This document shows positions 1-9,500 of a stretch of 64,000 bases of DNA, piece after piece. This DNA comes from Fabrea salina (taxonomy: Eukaryota; Ciliophora; Heterotrichea; Heterotrichida; Fabreidae). How positions within the stretch are numbered: the first letter of the stretch is position 1; each line of letters starts with the position of its first letter. The notes under the pieces were generated by a model. It was not told where the DNA came from, did not search any database, and saw nothing but the letters and a program-made list of their open reading frames with translations. The position numbers and the translations under genes are program-made. The stretch lies in the NCBI GenBank assembly GCA_022984795.1, contig JALIHJ010000047.1:148774-212773 (forward strand), in the 5' to 3' direction.

Positions 1-1
1 G

Positions 2-3000
2 GACATGTACGAAGGGCAGATTTTTGCCTTGCTGGGCCACAACGGAGCGGGCAAGACCACCACTATCTCGATGCTCACAGGGCTGCTCAAACCCACTGCT
101 GGCGACATGACAGTTAACAACCTCAACTTCAAGTCAGACATGAGTGAGATCCGCAAGAAGTTAGGAGTGTGTCCCCAGCACGACGTGCTCTTCAAAGAAC
201 TCACAGTGGAAGAACACCTGCGGATGTTTTGTCGCTTCAAAGGACTCTCGGACAAGGCAGAGATCCAGGCAGCAGTGGAGGAAAAGATCCAGCAAGTGGA
301 CCTGGAAGACAAACGCAGCACCCCAGCCAAGAACCTTTCAGGAGGCCAGAAACGCAAACTGTCACTGGCCATTGCTTTGATCGGGGGCTCTTCAATTGTG
401 ATGCTTGACGAACCCACCTCAGGCATGGACTTAACTGCCCGCAGAAGGATGTGGGACATGCTGCGCAACGACAAACGCGGACGCATCATCATCTTGACCA
501 CCCACTACATGGAAGAAGCCGACATCCTAGCTGACCGAATTGCCATCATGCAGGACGGAAGAGTTTACTGCTTGGGAAGTTCGTTGTTCCTGAAGAACCG
601 GTTCGGAGTGGGCTACGTGCTAGTGATTGCCAAGAAGCTAGGAGTGGCCTGCGAAAGCCACACCCAAAAAGTAGTCAACTTAGTCAGAAAGTGGATCCCA
701 GACTACAAACTGCTCTCAGACGTGTCAGCTGAAATCACCTTCCAGATTCCACTCTCAGCCACCGACAAGTTCAAGGAGTTCTTCGAAGACCTCGACAGAA
801 ACATGGCCCCTCTAGAACTGCTGACTTACGGAATGTCAGTAACCACCCTCGAAGAAGTGTTCATCAACGTTGCCCGCGGAAACGAGTCTCCAGACAAAAA
901 CCGAAAAACCAGCATCCTTGGAGTCGAGTCTAGATCAGAGAAAGAATCTGACACAGAAAAAACCCTAGACAAAACAGCTCCTTTGGTTGATAAAAAAGAA
1001 GAAACCGAGAACTTCGTGATCACAAATGACAGGATAAAAGGGAAAAAATTATTCTTTCTGCACTTTATAGCTTTGCTGCAAAAGCGTGTAAAGTACTCTC
1101 TAAGAGATTACAGAGGTCTCTTACTGGAAATCATTCTTCCGATACTAGTTATACTGTTCGGAGTATTACTACTGACTAAATTCGCGATCTTCAAAGACCA
1201 AAGATCCTGGGAACTTGATTTAAACCAATACCACAATCCCCAAATTATCTATTTTTCAAATAATCAAGACTCAACTGAAGCTAGAGATATTGCAAGCAAC
1301 TTAAACGACACAGGTTTATCTTATACAATAGAAAGCAAAACAGAAAATGTATCAGATTTTGTTGACCAAATAAACCAAAGAGCAAGAAGAAAGGACCCTT
1401 ACTTAGGTGCTTATTACTTCAAAGAAACCAATAACTCTGCTTTTCAAGTTATGATTTTCCAAAATTCAACAGCAATACAAGCTTGTCCTACATTCGGGAA
1501 CGACTTAGCTAGTAGAACTCTTAGTTATAAAAACCATTCCAGAGCCATTCAAGTATACAACCATCCCTTGCCTCTGACTAAAAAGCAATCCAACCTTGCT
1601 AAGAATGCAGGGGCTCTGAATGCTGCTGAGATCTTTGCAATTGGCATAGCTTTTATTCCAACTGGGATAATTACTTTTGTGGTCAAAGAAAGAGAAAATG
1701 GCGTCAAGCACCAACACTTGGTAAGTGGAGTTTCAGTGCCTGCGTACTGGCTGAGTATTTACTTATGGGATTTGATCAAGTACATCCCTCCTTGCATTGC
1801 TGGACCTATGATAATCAAACTTTTTGATTATAAGAGTTTCTGTGAAACTTATGAACTGTTTGCTGCCACCTGGACTATTTTCATTCTTTATGGAATATCC
1901 ATTGCTCCCTTTACTTACTTGTGCAGTTTCTTGTTTAAGAGCTACTCTATGGCTCAGTTCGTTGTCTTTATCTACAACATGGTCATTGGGGCTATTGTCA
2001 CTCTTATAATATGGATACTAAGACTCATCAACGACACTACAAGGGATATTGCTGATATTCTAGTTTGGCCTTTCAGATTTTCAACACCTACTTTTAACTA
2101 CGCATTTAGTTTGATGACTATTTCTAACAGAGAGGCTTACCAGCAAGCTTATGGTCTTAAAAATATACCCGGAGCATTTTCTTGGGAAATCTCAGGAATA
2201 GACTTGTTGTTTATGGGGCTGCACTTTGTGTTGGGTTTCTTGTTGGTGTTTTTCATTGAGTGGCAGAGCAGTTCGCAGTGGCTCAGGAACTTGGGCAGTG
2301 CTAAAGACCCAGGGCCTAACCAGTTCACTCCTGACGACGACGTGGAGGCCCTGAAGCACACTGCCCGCGACACTGACCCCGAGCAAGTGGCAGTTAAGGT
2401 TGCGGACGTCCGCAAGGTCTACGGCAACTTCTTCACCAAGAACCCCAAAGTGGCGATTCAGGAGGTGTCGTTTGTGGTGCCTTTCCAGGAGTGCTTTGCT
2501 TTGCTGGGAGTCAACGGAGCAGGCAAGACCAGCACTTTCCGCATTCTCACGGGAGAGTACGGTCCTACCCAGGGCCAGGCCTTCATCAACGGCAACAGTG
2601 TGACTGAGGACTTGTCTAAGGCCCGTTACTGCATAGGTTACTGTCCGCAGTTCGACGCCCTCACTGAGTTGCTGACGCCCAAGGAGCACCTCGAGCTTTA
2701 CGCCCGGATCAAAGGCATTCCTGAACGACTTATTGACTACTTCGTGACTAAGCAACTGAACGACATGGGACTGATGCAGTACGAGAAGGTGCGTGCAGGA
2801 GCACTGAGTGGAGGCAACAAACGCAAACTGAGTGTAGCGATTGCCTGCATTGGCAACCCGCCTGTGGTCTTTTTGGACGAACCCAGTGCAGGCATGGACC
2901 CCATGGCCAGAAAGAACATGTGGGCAGTGATCAACCGCATCAAGCAGCAAAGAGTGAGTTTGATCCTGACCACCCACTCCATGGACGAAGCCGAAGCCCT

Positions 3001-3613
3001 GTGCGACAAAATGGGCATCATGGTGGGGGGCAGGTTCAGGTGCTTCGGAAGTGCCACCCACATCAAGGACAAGTTCAGCAGTGGCTACGAGTTCCTGCTC
3101 AAAGTAAGCCAGCCCCAACTTGAGAAACTCAGCCAAATGGAGTCGCAGCTCCAACCTGCCATAGGCAACTCTGGCCAAGTAGACAGCAACCAACTCGAAC
3201 AGTGCCTGCGCTTGCTGGAGTGTGCAGAGTTCTACGGCGAAGTAAGTGCCCAGGGCTCAGGGTCCCACCTGCACGAACAACTCAAAACCGAAGGCATCAT
3301 AGAAGCCAGGAGTTTGGTGGAGTGGGTTGCCATTGAAAAGCAAGGACTCTACGTGTTCCGGCTGCTCGAAGAACTGTTCAAGCAAGTCAGCTTGGTAGAA
3401 CACTACGGAACCTACTTCAACTTCAAAGTCGAAAAACAAGAAGGACAGAGTCTAGGCTACTTGTTCGGCAAAATCGAAGAAATCAAAGGAAGACTGGGAG
3501 CTTCAGAGTACTCCCTGTCACAAACCACCCTCGAACAAATCTTCAACAAGTTCGCCACCGAACCCCAAAACCTCTCTACTGTCCAAAGACCCAGTTCAGT
3601 CCAACCCCTTTAA
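2..3613 (+). CDS. ABC transporter, subfamily A, 5'-truncated by the window edge
   Basis: This is the C-terminal three quarters of a full-length ABCA-type transporter, which would move lipids or other hydrophobic substrates across a membrane by ATP hydrolysis. The reading frame is open at the window edge. The first ATG inside the window (5-7) lies within the first nucleotide-binding domain, so the true start is upstream. Visible in order: NBD1 with Walker A GHNGAGKT (about residue 12), signature LSGGQKRKL and Walker B VMLDEPTSGMD; then a second transmembrane domain with a large non-cytosolic loop (about residues 350-760); then NBD2 with Walker A GVNGAGKT (about 834), signature LSGGNKRKL (about 935) and FLDEPSAGMDP. 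The order NBD1-TMD2-NBD2 matches the complete paralogue at 14278-19422. Both NBD segments look richer in G+C than the TMD segment. The next gene starts 27 nt downstream. Substrate cannot be inferred. Confidence 0.95.
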   Translation, partial: DMYEGQIFALLGHNGAGKTTTISMLTGLLKPTAGDMTVNNLNFKSDMSEIRKKLGVCPQHDVLFKELTVEEHLRMFCRFKGLSDKAEIQAAVEEKIQQVDLEDKRSTPAKNLSGGQKRKLSLAIALIGGSSIVMLDEPTSGMDLTARRRMWDMLRNDKRGRIIILTTHYMEEADILADRIAIMQDGRVYCLGSSLFLKNRFGVGYVLVIAKKLGVACESHTQKVVNLVRKWIPDYKLLSDVSAEITFQIPLSATDKFKEFFEDLDRNMAPLELLTYGMSVTTLEEVFINVARGNESPDKNRKTSILGVESRSEKESDTEKTLDKTAPLVDKKEETENFVITNDRIKGKKLFFLHFIALLQKRVKYSLRDYRGLLLEIILPILVILFGVLLLTKFAIFKDQRSWELDLNQYHNPQIIYFSNNQDSTEARDIASNLNDTGLSYTIESKTENVSDFVDQINQRARRKDPYLGAYYFKETNNSAFQVMIFQNSTAIQACPTFGNDLASRTLSYKNHSRAIQVYNHPLPLTKKQSNLAKNAGALNAAEIFAIGIAFIPTGIITFVVKERENGVKHQHLVSGVSVPAYWLSIYLWDLIKYIPPCIAGPMIIKLFDYKSFCETYELFAATWTIFILYGISIAPFTYLCSFLFKSYSMAQFVVFIYNMVIGAIVTLIIWILRLINDTTRDIADILVWPFRFSTPTFNYAFSLMTISNREAYQQAYGLKNIPGAFSWEISGIDLLFMGLHFVLGFLLVFFIEWQSSSQWLRNLGSAKDPGPNQFTPDDDVEALKHTARDTDPEQVAVKVADVRKVYGNFFTKNPKVAIQEVSFVVPFQECFALLGVNGAGKTSTFRILTGEYGPTQGQAFINGNSVTEDLSKARYCIGYCPQFDALTELLTPKEHLELYARIKGIPERLIDYFVTKQLNDMGLMQYEKVRAGALSGGNKRKLSVAIACIGNPPVVFLDEPSAGMDPMARKNMWAVINRIKQQRVSLILTTHSMDEAEALCDKMGIMVGGRFRCFGSATHIKDKFSSGYEFLLKVSQPQLEKLSQMESQLQPAIGNSGQVDSNQLEQCLRLLECAEFYGEVSAQGSGSHLHEQLKTEGIIEARSLVEWVAIEKQGLYVFRLLEELFKQVSLVEHYGTYFNFKVEKQEGQSLGYLFGKIEEIKGRLGASEYSLSQTTLEQIFNKFATEPQNLSTVQRPSSVQPL

Positions 3614-3640
3614 CTTAACTAAGTTCCTCTCAACATAAAT

Positions 3641-4849
3641 ATGAGATGCTTACAACAAAACATAGAACAAAGGGCAACAGTTGTCCTAATTGGAGGTGGG
3701 CATGCAAACTGCCAAGTACTCATAGACCTCCACCAGTCACTTCCAAAAAACCTCAGGTCCGCAGTTGACCTTATCCTTATAAATGATGGATCAGAAGCTT
3801 ACTACTCAGGCATGCTGCCTGGAGCAATATGTGAGTACTACTCACCCGATCAAATTACAATCTACCTAAAGCCGCTAGCACACTACTCCCGAGCTAACTT
3901 TATTGATTCTAAAGTTTGTCAAATAAAGGACAGAAAAGTTTTCTTACAAAACGGAGAAGTAATTCCGTACAATTTCTTGAGTATAAACATAGGTTCTACC
4001 AACAAAGAAGTCCCAGGAGTCCAAGAATTTGCTCTCTCGACTAGACCTCTTAAAGTTTTCTTTAAGAAAATACTTGAAATGCAACAGTCTTTACTAGAGA
4101 AGAGCCAAAATCCTGATGTAGTTATTGTAGGTGGAGGTGCTGCAGGAGTAGAGCTGTGCTTCACTCTTAGAGAAAGACTTTTAAAAACTTTTGGCTCAGT
4201 ATCTGTGAAGCTTTTACAGACTGGGGACCAAATTCTACCAGGAAGCAACCACAACTTGCGGAACCTTGTCTTACAAGAGTTACAAGCAAGAAACATAGAA
4301 GTCATCGACCATGCAAGAGCACTAGAAGTCACAGAAAACTCAGTTGTGCTTGAAGACGGGAGAGTGCTTTCTGGAAACTTCATAGTCTGGGCTACTGGTG
4401 CCAAAAGTATTCAAATTGATTCTGACTTAGCTAAGTGCGAGCAAGGCTACTTTCTAGTTAACGAGTGCTTACAAAGCGTAAATGACCCTGTAGTATTTGC
4501 AGCTGGAGACTGCATTACAATTGAAAACATGCAAAAAGGATTCCCGCCTAAAGCAGGAGTCTACGCTGTAAGAGAAGGTCCGTTGGTTTCTAATAACCTT
4601 AAAAAGTCAATTCAAGAATTTTTCACTCAAAAATCCCAAAAGTTACAAGTTTACCAGCCCCAAACAGACTTTTTAACCCTGTTTAATTTAGGTGACGGAA
4701 GAGCTATTGCAAGCAAGTGGGGCAAAGCAACCCAAGGCAGGTGCATGATGTGGCTCAAAGACAGAATAGACAGAAAATTCGTAAAAAAGTTCCACCCAAC
4801 AACACTGTTTTCCAAAAAAGAACTGCAAAAGTACACAGAAGGTTACTAA
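3641..4849 (+). CDS. FAD-dependent pyridine nucleotide-disulphide oxidoreductase, SelD-associated type
   Basis: This 402-residue flavoprotein has an N-terminal FAD-binding dinucleotide fold (LIGGGHANCQ, about residues 16-25), a central NAD(P)-binding fold (VIVGGGAAGVEL, about 162-173) and the C-terminal FAD motif FAAGDCI. The GGGHA start and the YYSGMLPGAI segment are typical of the NDH-2/AIF-like family that is often fused to selenophosphate synthetase (SelD) in other organisms. No SelD domain is present here. The reaction is presumably NAD(P)H-dependent reduction of a quinone or another acceptor; the substrate is unknown. The stop codon overlaps the stop of the convergent gene on the minus strand (CTAA, 4846-4849). 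Confidence 0.85.
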   Translation: MRCLQQNIEQRATVVLIGGGHANCQVLIDLHQSLPKNLRSAVDLILINDGSEAYYSGMLPGAICEYYSPDQITIYLKPLAHYSRANFIDSKVCQIKDRKVFLQNGEVIPYNFLSINIGSTNKEVPGVQEFALSTRPLKVFFKKILEMQQSLLEKSQNPDVVIVGGGAAGVELCFTLRERLLKTFGSVSVKLLQTGDQILPGSNHNLRNLVLQELQARNIEVIDHARALEVTENSVVLEDGRVLSGNFIVWATGAKSIQIDSDLAKCEQGYFLVNECLQSVNDPVVFAAGDCITIENMQKGFPPKAGVYAVREGPLVSNNLKKSIQEFFTQKSQKLQVYQPQTDFLTLFNLGDGRAIASKWGKATQGRCMMWLKDRIDRKFVKKFHPTTLFSKKELQKYTEGY

Positions 4850-5358
4850 AGTTCTTGCAAAATAGTTATTGCTTTTGAAGTCTTGGTCATACCAGTTCCG
4901 ATTTCTTCGTTTAACTTGGTAATGGTGCCTTTTTCTAAGAGTGCACTGAACCTTTTAGTTTTGAGGCCAAATCCTCTTTCAGTTAAGTCAGCTGCTGCGT
5001 TTAGTTCCTGTGAAATCTTGGCGTTTTCATCTGCTAAAAAGATCAAATTTCCTCCAAAGCGCTCTCCTAGTTCTTGGCACTTTTCAGGCGAGTCAACTGT
5101 GAGAACTAGCACTAGGCATTCTTTTTTGTGGAACTCTTTGTGGAGCTTTACATAGTCAGGCAAGTACATTTCTGTTCCTTGAGGAATGAATTCGCCTTGG
5201 AACCCAACTAGAACTACTTTTTTGTCCTGCAGAAACTGAGTAGTTTCTAAGTTTCGGTAGTTTTGATACTTGCCTTTGTCCCCAAAAACAAAAGTAGCCC
5301 TTGTTGCTGGGAACTGCTGTCCTATATGCAGAAGTCTTTTAGAGATGCTTTTTATCAT
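4846..5358 (-). CDS. Peroxiredoxin-5-like protein lacking the catalytic cysteine
   Basis: This 170-residue protein has the overall pattern of the atypical 2-Cys Prx5/AhpE family. Landmarks are a VVLVGFQGEFIP segment at the place of the family's GxPGAFTPxC active-site loop, then LPDY, then a C-terminal KTKRFSALLEKG..LNEE..GTGMTKTSKA stretch equivalent to the end of Prx5. The peroxidatic cysteine of the active-site loop is replaced by Gly (FIPQGTEM). The resolving-cysteine region reads MTKTSKA, also without Cys. Peroxidase activity by the usual mechanism is therefore unlikely, although the fold seems retained. The N-terminus (MIKSISKRLLHIGQQ) is basic and amphipathic, as in a mitochondrial presequence. 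It ends in TAG, overlapping the convergent gene by 4 nt. The upstream same-strand gene stops 37 nt away. Confidence 0.8.
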   Translation of the reverse strand: MIKSISKRLLHIGQQFPATRATFVFGDKGKYQNYRNLETTQFLQDKKVVLVGFQGEFIPQGTEMYLPDYVKLHKEFHKKECLVLVLTVDSPEKCQELGERFGGNLIFLADENAKISQELNAAADLTERGFGLKTKRFSALLEKGTITKLNEEIGTGMTKTSKAITILQEL

Positions 5359-5395
5359 AAAAAGATGGAAACAACCCTAGTTAAATTTCTGAGGT

Positions 5396-6541
5396 TTAAA
5401 TCTTATTAAAGTAAGTAGATTCTCTGAAAGCTGGGAACAGTTCAAATTCGAGTTGGGCCAGTACATATTCTTCAACTTGTCCCATAGTCTTTTTTAAAGA
5501 CTCTTCTTCATGGGTTTCGAACAACACTGTTTGCAAGTTAGACTTTTGTTCTTCAGGAATTACTTTTTTGTTATTAATGTAGTTGTTGTAAACCTCAACG
5601 CAGCGCTCTAAACTAGGGTTCAGGTTAAACATCTGAATGCGCAAGTACAAGTCACACAGTTCAGTCCAGTGTTGTTTGTTTTGCTCTTTCAAGTACTCGT
5701 AAAGCACTTTAAGGGCTTTTTGGGACTTAAACACCTTATCAATAGTGTTGAGCACCTCTAGAGGTATGGTGATTTGACTGACTTCTCTTCTTTTGCCTAG
5801 AATTAGAATGACTGCTGTGCACACTACTAAACTTATGTCTTTCAGCGGTGTAAACACAAGCAAGTATAACTCTTGGTTGGTCAGTGGCCACACTGCAGAT
5901 ACTCCCCAGATGCACCCGAACAAGATTGTTTCTAGTTTGAGTTTCAAGTTAGACTTAGTTTTTCTGACCAAAAAGAAACAAGCAACCACTAAAACTTCTT
6001 CGAAAAACAGCCAAGCTTGCCAGTAAATAATAGCTGTACTTGAAAAAGACTCGTAGTAGTTAGGTTCGTCGTTATTCTGGATTATATCAATCAAGGTAAA
6101 AATAACAACAGGTAAGGAACACACAACTGTGTAAATGAAGATACCTCTTATTGCCCACTTAGAAGAAAACCTGAAGTTTCTGCCTGCAGAGTAGTCGGAA
6201 GCCCTGTAGTAGCCTCTTTCCCTTTTATGAATTGCATGGAGTCTAAGGATTTTCACCATGTGGGAAACATAAAGTCCGTTGTGGGAAAAAAAGCTAAGTA
6301 TTAAAGGAGCAGCAGAGTACTTTAAGCTTTCGTACTCGTCAATTTGAATCATGAATCCTAAGCACACACAATTTATTGTTTCCAGCCAGTTAAAAACTAG
6401 ACTTATAATAAGTATTTTCTTGGAGTTTTTGATCATTTGTCTGGAATTCTTTTGCTTGAACACCAAGGCGCCCAAGAGCCCATATAAGCAAGTCAAGAAC
6501 AAACACAAACCTATCCAGCCTAGTAAAACTAAGTAATCCAT
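5396..6541 (-). CDS. Seven-TM receptor-like protein with C-terminal RGS domain
   Basis: This protein of about 381 residues starts at the ATG read at 6541-6539; an in-frame GTG lies 18 nt upstream but is unlikely to be used. The N-terminal two thirds contains about seven hydrophobic segments, beginning with DYLVLLGWIGLCLFLTCLYG. The last ~125 residues look like a regulator of G-protein signalling domain: alternating helices with FKSQKALKVLYEYLKEQ, then EVYNNYINNKKVIPE, then a terminal VEEYVLAQLEFELFPAFRES helix. The architecture resembles plant RGS1 and protist 7TM-RGS proteins, which accelerate GTP hydrolysis on G-alpha at the plasma membrane. It sits 20 nt downstream of the large coiled-coil gene stop and 37 nt upstream of the peroxiredoxin-like gene. 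The RGS call rests on pattern only. Confidence 0.7.
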   Translation of the reverse strand: MDYLVLLGWIGLCLFLTCLYGLLGALVFKQKNSRQMIKNSKKILIISLVFNWLETINCVCLGFMIQIDEYESLKYSAAPLILSFFSHNGLYVSHMVKILRLHAIHKRERGYYRASDYSAGRNFRFSSKWAIRGIFIYTVVCSLPVVIFTLIDIIQNNDEPNYYESFSSTAIIYWQAWLFFEEVLVVACFFLVRKTKSNLKLKLETILFGCIWGVSAVWPLTNQELYLLVFTPLKDISLVVCTAVILILGKRREVSQITIPLEVLNTIDKVFKSQKALKVLYEYLKEQNKQHWTELCDLYLRIQMFNLNPSLERCVEVYNNYINNKKVIPEEQKSNLQTVLFETHEEESLKKTMGQVEEYVLAQLEFELFPAFRESTYFNKI

Positions 6542-6561
6542 TTTACAAGTTAATTTCACAG

Positions 6562-9500
6562 TTAATAAGTAGATTTAGGACTGTAGATGTTTCTGCTATA
6601 GTCTACACGCTTCAGTCTAGTTGCAGACCTTGGAACTTGAGGAGGCAAGCTAGGACTTAAAGCGGTCCTAGGCCTCATGATGCTTTGAGAAGACCTAACT
6701 GAGTTAAGGGTTTCAAAGGTCTCTGGCCTAGAGTACCTGCGATTTAACCAGGCCTCTTGTCTGGACCTTTCAATGGACTCGTAAGCTCCGTCCAAGAACT
6801 CCTGTATTAAGTTCAAAAACTCAGGGTTCTTGTTAAGGAGTTGAACTGCAAGGGTTTCGAAGTTAGACCTTTTGAAGATGCCCAGAATCAAACTACAAGT
6901 TTCATCTGGACTGAGCATTTCAGGCGTCAAGCACTGAGCTTCTTCAACCTCCTGTGCTTTGCTTTGCCAAATCGAAAGTTGTTCTAAAAGGTCTTCTTTT
7001 TGGTGCTCCCAGTCTTCTTTTTCTCTGTTGGCGTTTTCGATCCAGTCTTTAGTGCGCACCATGTAGTTTCTGTATTCGTCTGTTAGTTTGCGCAAGTCTT
7101 CTTCGTACTTGGCTAGTTTGGACTTGCATTCTGAAAGGTTCATTCTAAGCTTAACTATTTCATTGGACTCTTCCGAAGGGGAGTCGTTGCTAGAAATAAT
7201 CCAAGAAACTTTCACAGCTAACTTGTGAAGATCGTTTATAAGGTGTTTGTAGTCTTCTTTAGAACTGCGGGACTCAGAGAGTTTAGACTGGAGACTTAAA
7301 GACTCTGTGAAGTCTTCGTTGTACTTATCAAGCACACTGTTAAAAGCTTCTAGTACGAGTACCAGGTCTTCTTTGGCTTCTTGGTAGGTGAACTCTGAAG
7401 TTTTTTCTGGAGAAGACTGGGTTTGCAAACAAGCTTCTTTTTTGCGTTGGTTTTCGAACTTGCTGACTTTATTTCGGTACTTAGTGATGATTTTGTCTTG
7501 CTCTTCTTTGAGTTCTTTGGACTTTTTTTGTAGTTCAAACTGCCAAGAAACTTGTAAGTTCTCGAAGAAACTGTGAACGAGTTCGCTTAACTCAGGGTAC
7601 TCATTGTTGCCTTTTTGAGGAAGGTCTGAAAACACTTGGCAGTTAGACATAGTGTTGAATTCGTGTTGGAGAAAAGACTGGATCTTCTTTACTTCGGTTT
7701 TTTTAGTTAACTCGCACTGAGAGCTTGTGTAGCTTTGCATTTGGTGTAACTCGTTTCTTCTTTTGTAAGTTTGTTGGACTTGGTAAGACCTAAAGTCTTC
7801 CAGAAGCATAGAAACTCTAGGGGACTCAGGACTTTTAGGGAGTTCAAAAGATTTATGGCTTTCGCGCATTTTGTCAACTCTTTTTTCCATTTCAGAGCGC
7901 ATTTCGTCCCTGAGTTTCTGCATTCTGTGGTAGTACTCGCTTTCTAACTGGTTCATGGAGCATATGTGTGCTTCTTGGAGTTCACTGCGGACTTTGATTT
8001 CGACTTCGTGGGCTTTTTTCTCGAGGGCGGCTGTTTTGAGTTCTTGGAAGTACTGTTCTTGTTCTTCTAAAGACTTTTTGAGTTGTTGGTTGTAGTTTTC
8101 TTTGAGTTTTTTCTTTTCGTCAGCAACTGTTTGTTCGCACTCTAGTCTGATCATAGTTTCTTTATCTTGGATTTCTTTTTGGTGTTTGTTTTGGATGAGT
8201 TTGACTTTTTGCTGCATTTTCCGGTCCCATTCTTTGCGTTCTTGATTGAGTTTTTCGAGTTCGTTAAGTTCGAGTTCTTTTTTGGCGTTTTCAAAAGCGT
8301 TTTCGGAGGCTTCTTTGAGTTTGCGGTTTTCTCGTTCGAGTTCTCTTTTTTGTTTGGAGTGGTTTTCTTTGATTTTTTCTAGTTTTTCTCTGAATTCGTT
8401 GCGGACTTCTTCTCTGAGGGTTCTTTTTTCTTTTTCAAGGTCTTCTTTGAGCTGTTCGATTTCGGTGTCTTTGCAGCGGAGTTGTTTGTCGAGTTGGTTT
8501 TTAAGTAGTTTTTCTTTGCGGGAGAGTTGTTCTTCCCAGTGCTTTTCTTTTTCTTGGAGTGTTTGGGAGAACTCGTCTTGGCTGCGCAAAGAGTCGGCTT
8601 TGAAGGCTTGTTCTTTCATGGAGAGGAGTTCTTTGTGGCGTTGTCTTTCGTTTTCTAGTTCTTTTTCAAAGCTTTCTTGGAGTTCTTGGATTTTGTTTTC
8701 GTAGTGGTTTTGGAGTTCTTTTTCGCGGTCTTTGAGTTTCTGGTTGAGAGTTTTTTGGGTTGTAGAGAGTTTGGAGTTGAGTTGGGTTTGGAATTCTGTT
8801 TTTTGGGTTTTGACTTGGGTTTCTAGGTCTTCAACTAGGTTTTCAAGGGTTTCTTTTTGGTGGTTGAGTTCTTGGTTTTTGAGTTTGTACTCATTTACTA
8901 GTTTTTTGTAGGAGTTGGTTTCTTCTGTGAGATTGTTTAGTTCGTAGTTAAGTTCTTCTTTTTCTTCGTTAAGTAGTTGTCTGAGGTGGTCTTTTTCTTT
9001 TTCGTAGTGTTTTTTAATTTCTTCTTTTTTGTGTTTAAACATTGTTTCGATTTCAGTGAGTTTGGAGTTAAAGTCGTCGTCGTACTTTAAAGAGAGTTCT
9101 TCTTCTTTAAGTTTCTTTTCTCGTTCGAGTTCTTTTATTTTGTTGCGGAGTTCTTTGATGGTTTCTTGGTTTTCATCGATGCTTTTGTGGTTTTGCTCGA
9201 TTTCAAACTTGGTGTCTTGGACTTTTTGTTTTTGTTCTTTGAGTTCTTTTAAGCTTTGTTGGTACTCAGCTTCCATAGACTTAGTTTTTTCTCGGAACTC
9301 AGTTTCTACACTGTTTATGTTGTCTTCGTATTCTTTTTCTAGGTTTTTAACTCGTGAGTTAAAGTCTTTGGACAACTCATTAAGTTGTTTTTTGTGGTTG
9401 GCTTCTAGAGTGGTTTTTTCTTGGTTGAACTTGTTTTGGAGTTCTTGGTAAACTTCTTCTCTGAGTTTTTTAAGAGAGTTAGGGTGGGTTTCTAGTTGGG

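Noticed and set aside
2192-3193. 333-codon open frame on the minus strand opposite the ABCA NBD2
   Set aside because: It lies entirely antisense to the strongly conserved ABCA nucleotide-binding domain; the residue pattern (His/Val/Gln-rich) is what codon bias of the sense strand produces.
8167-9451. Several Ser/Phe-rich plus-strand frames opposite the large coiled-coil gene
   Set aside because: Reverse complement of Glu/Lys/Gln-rich heptads; no plausible protein features.
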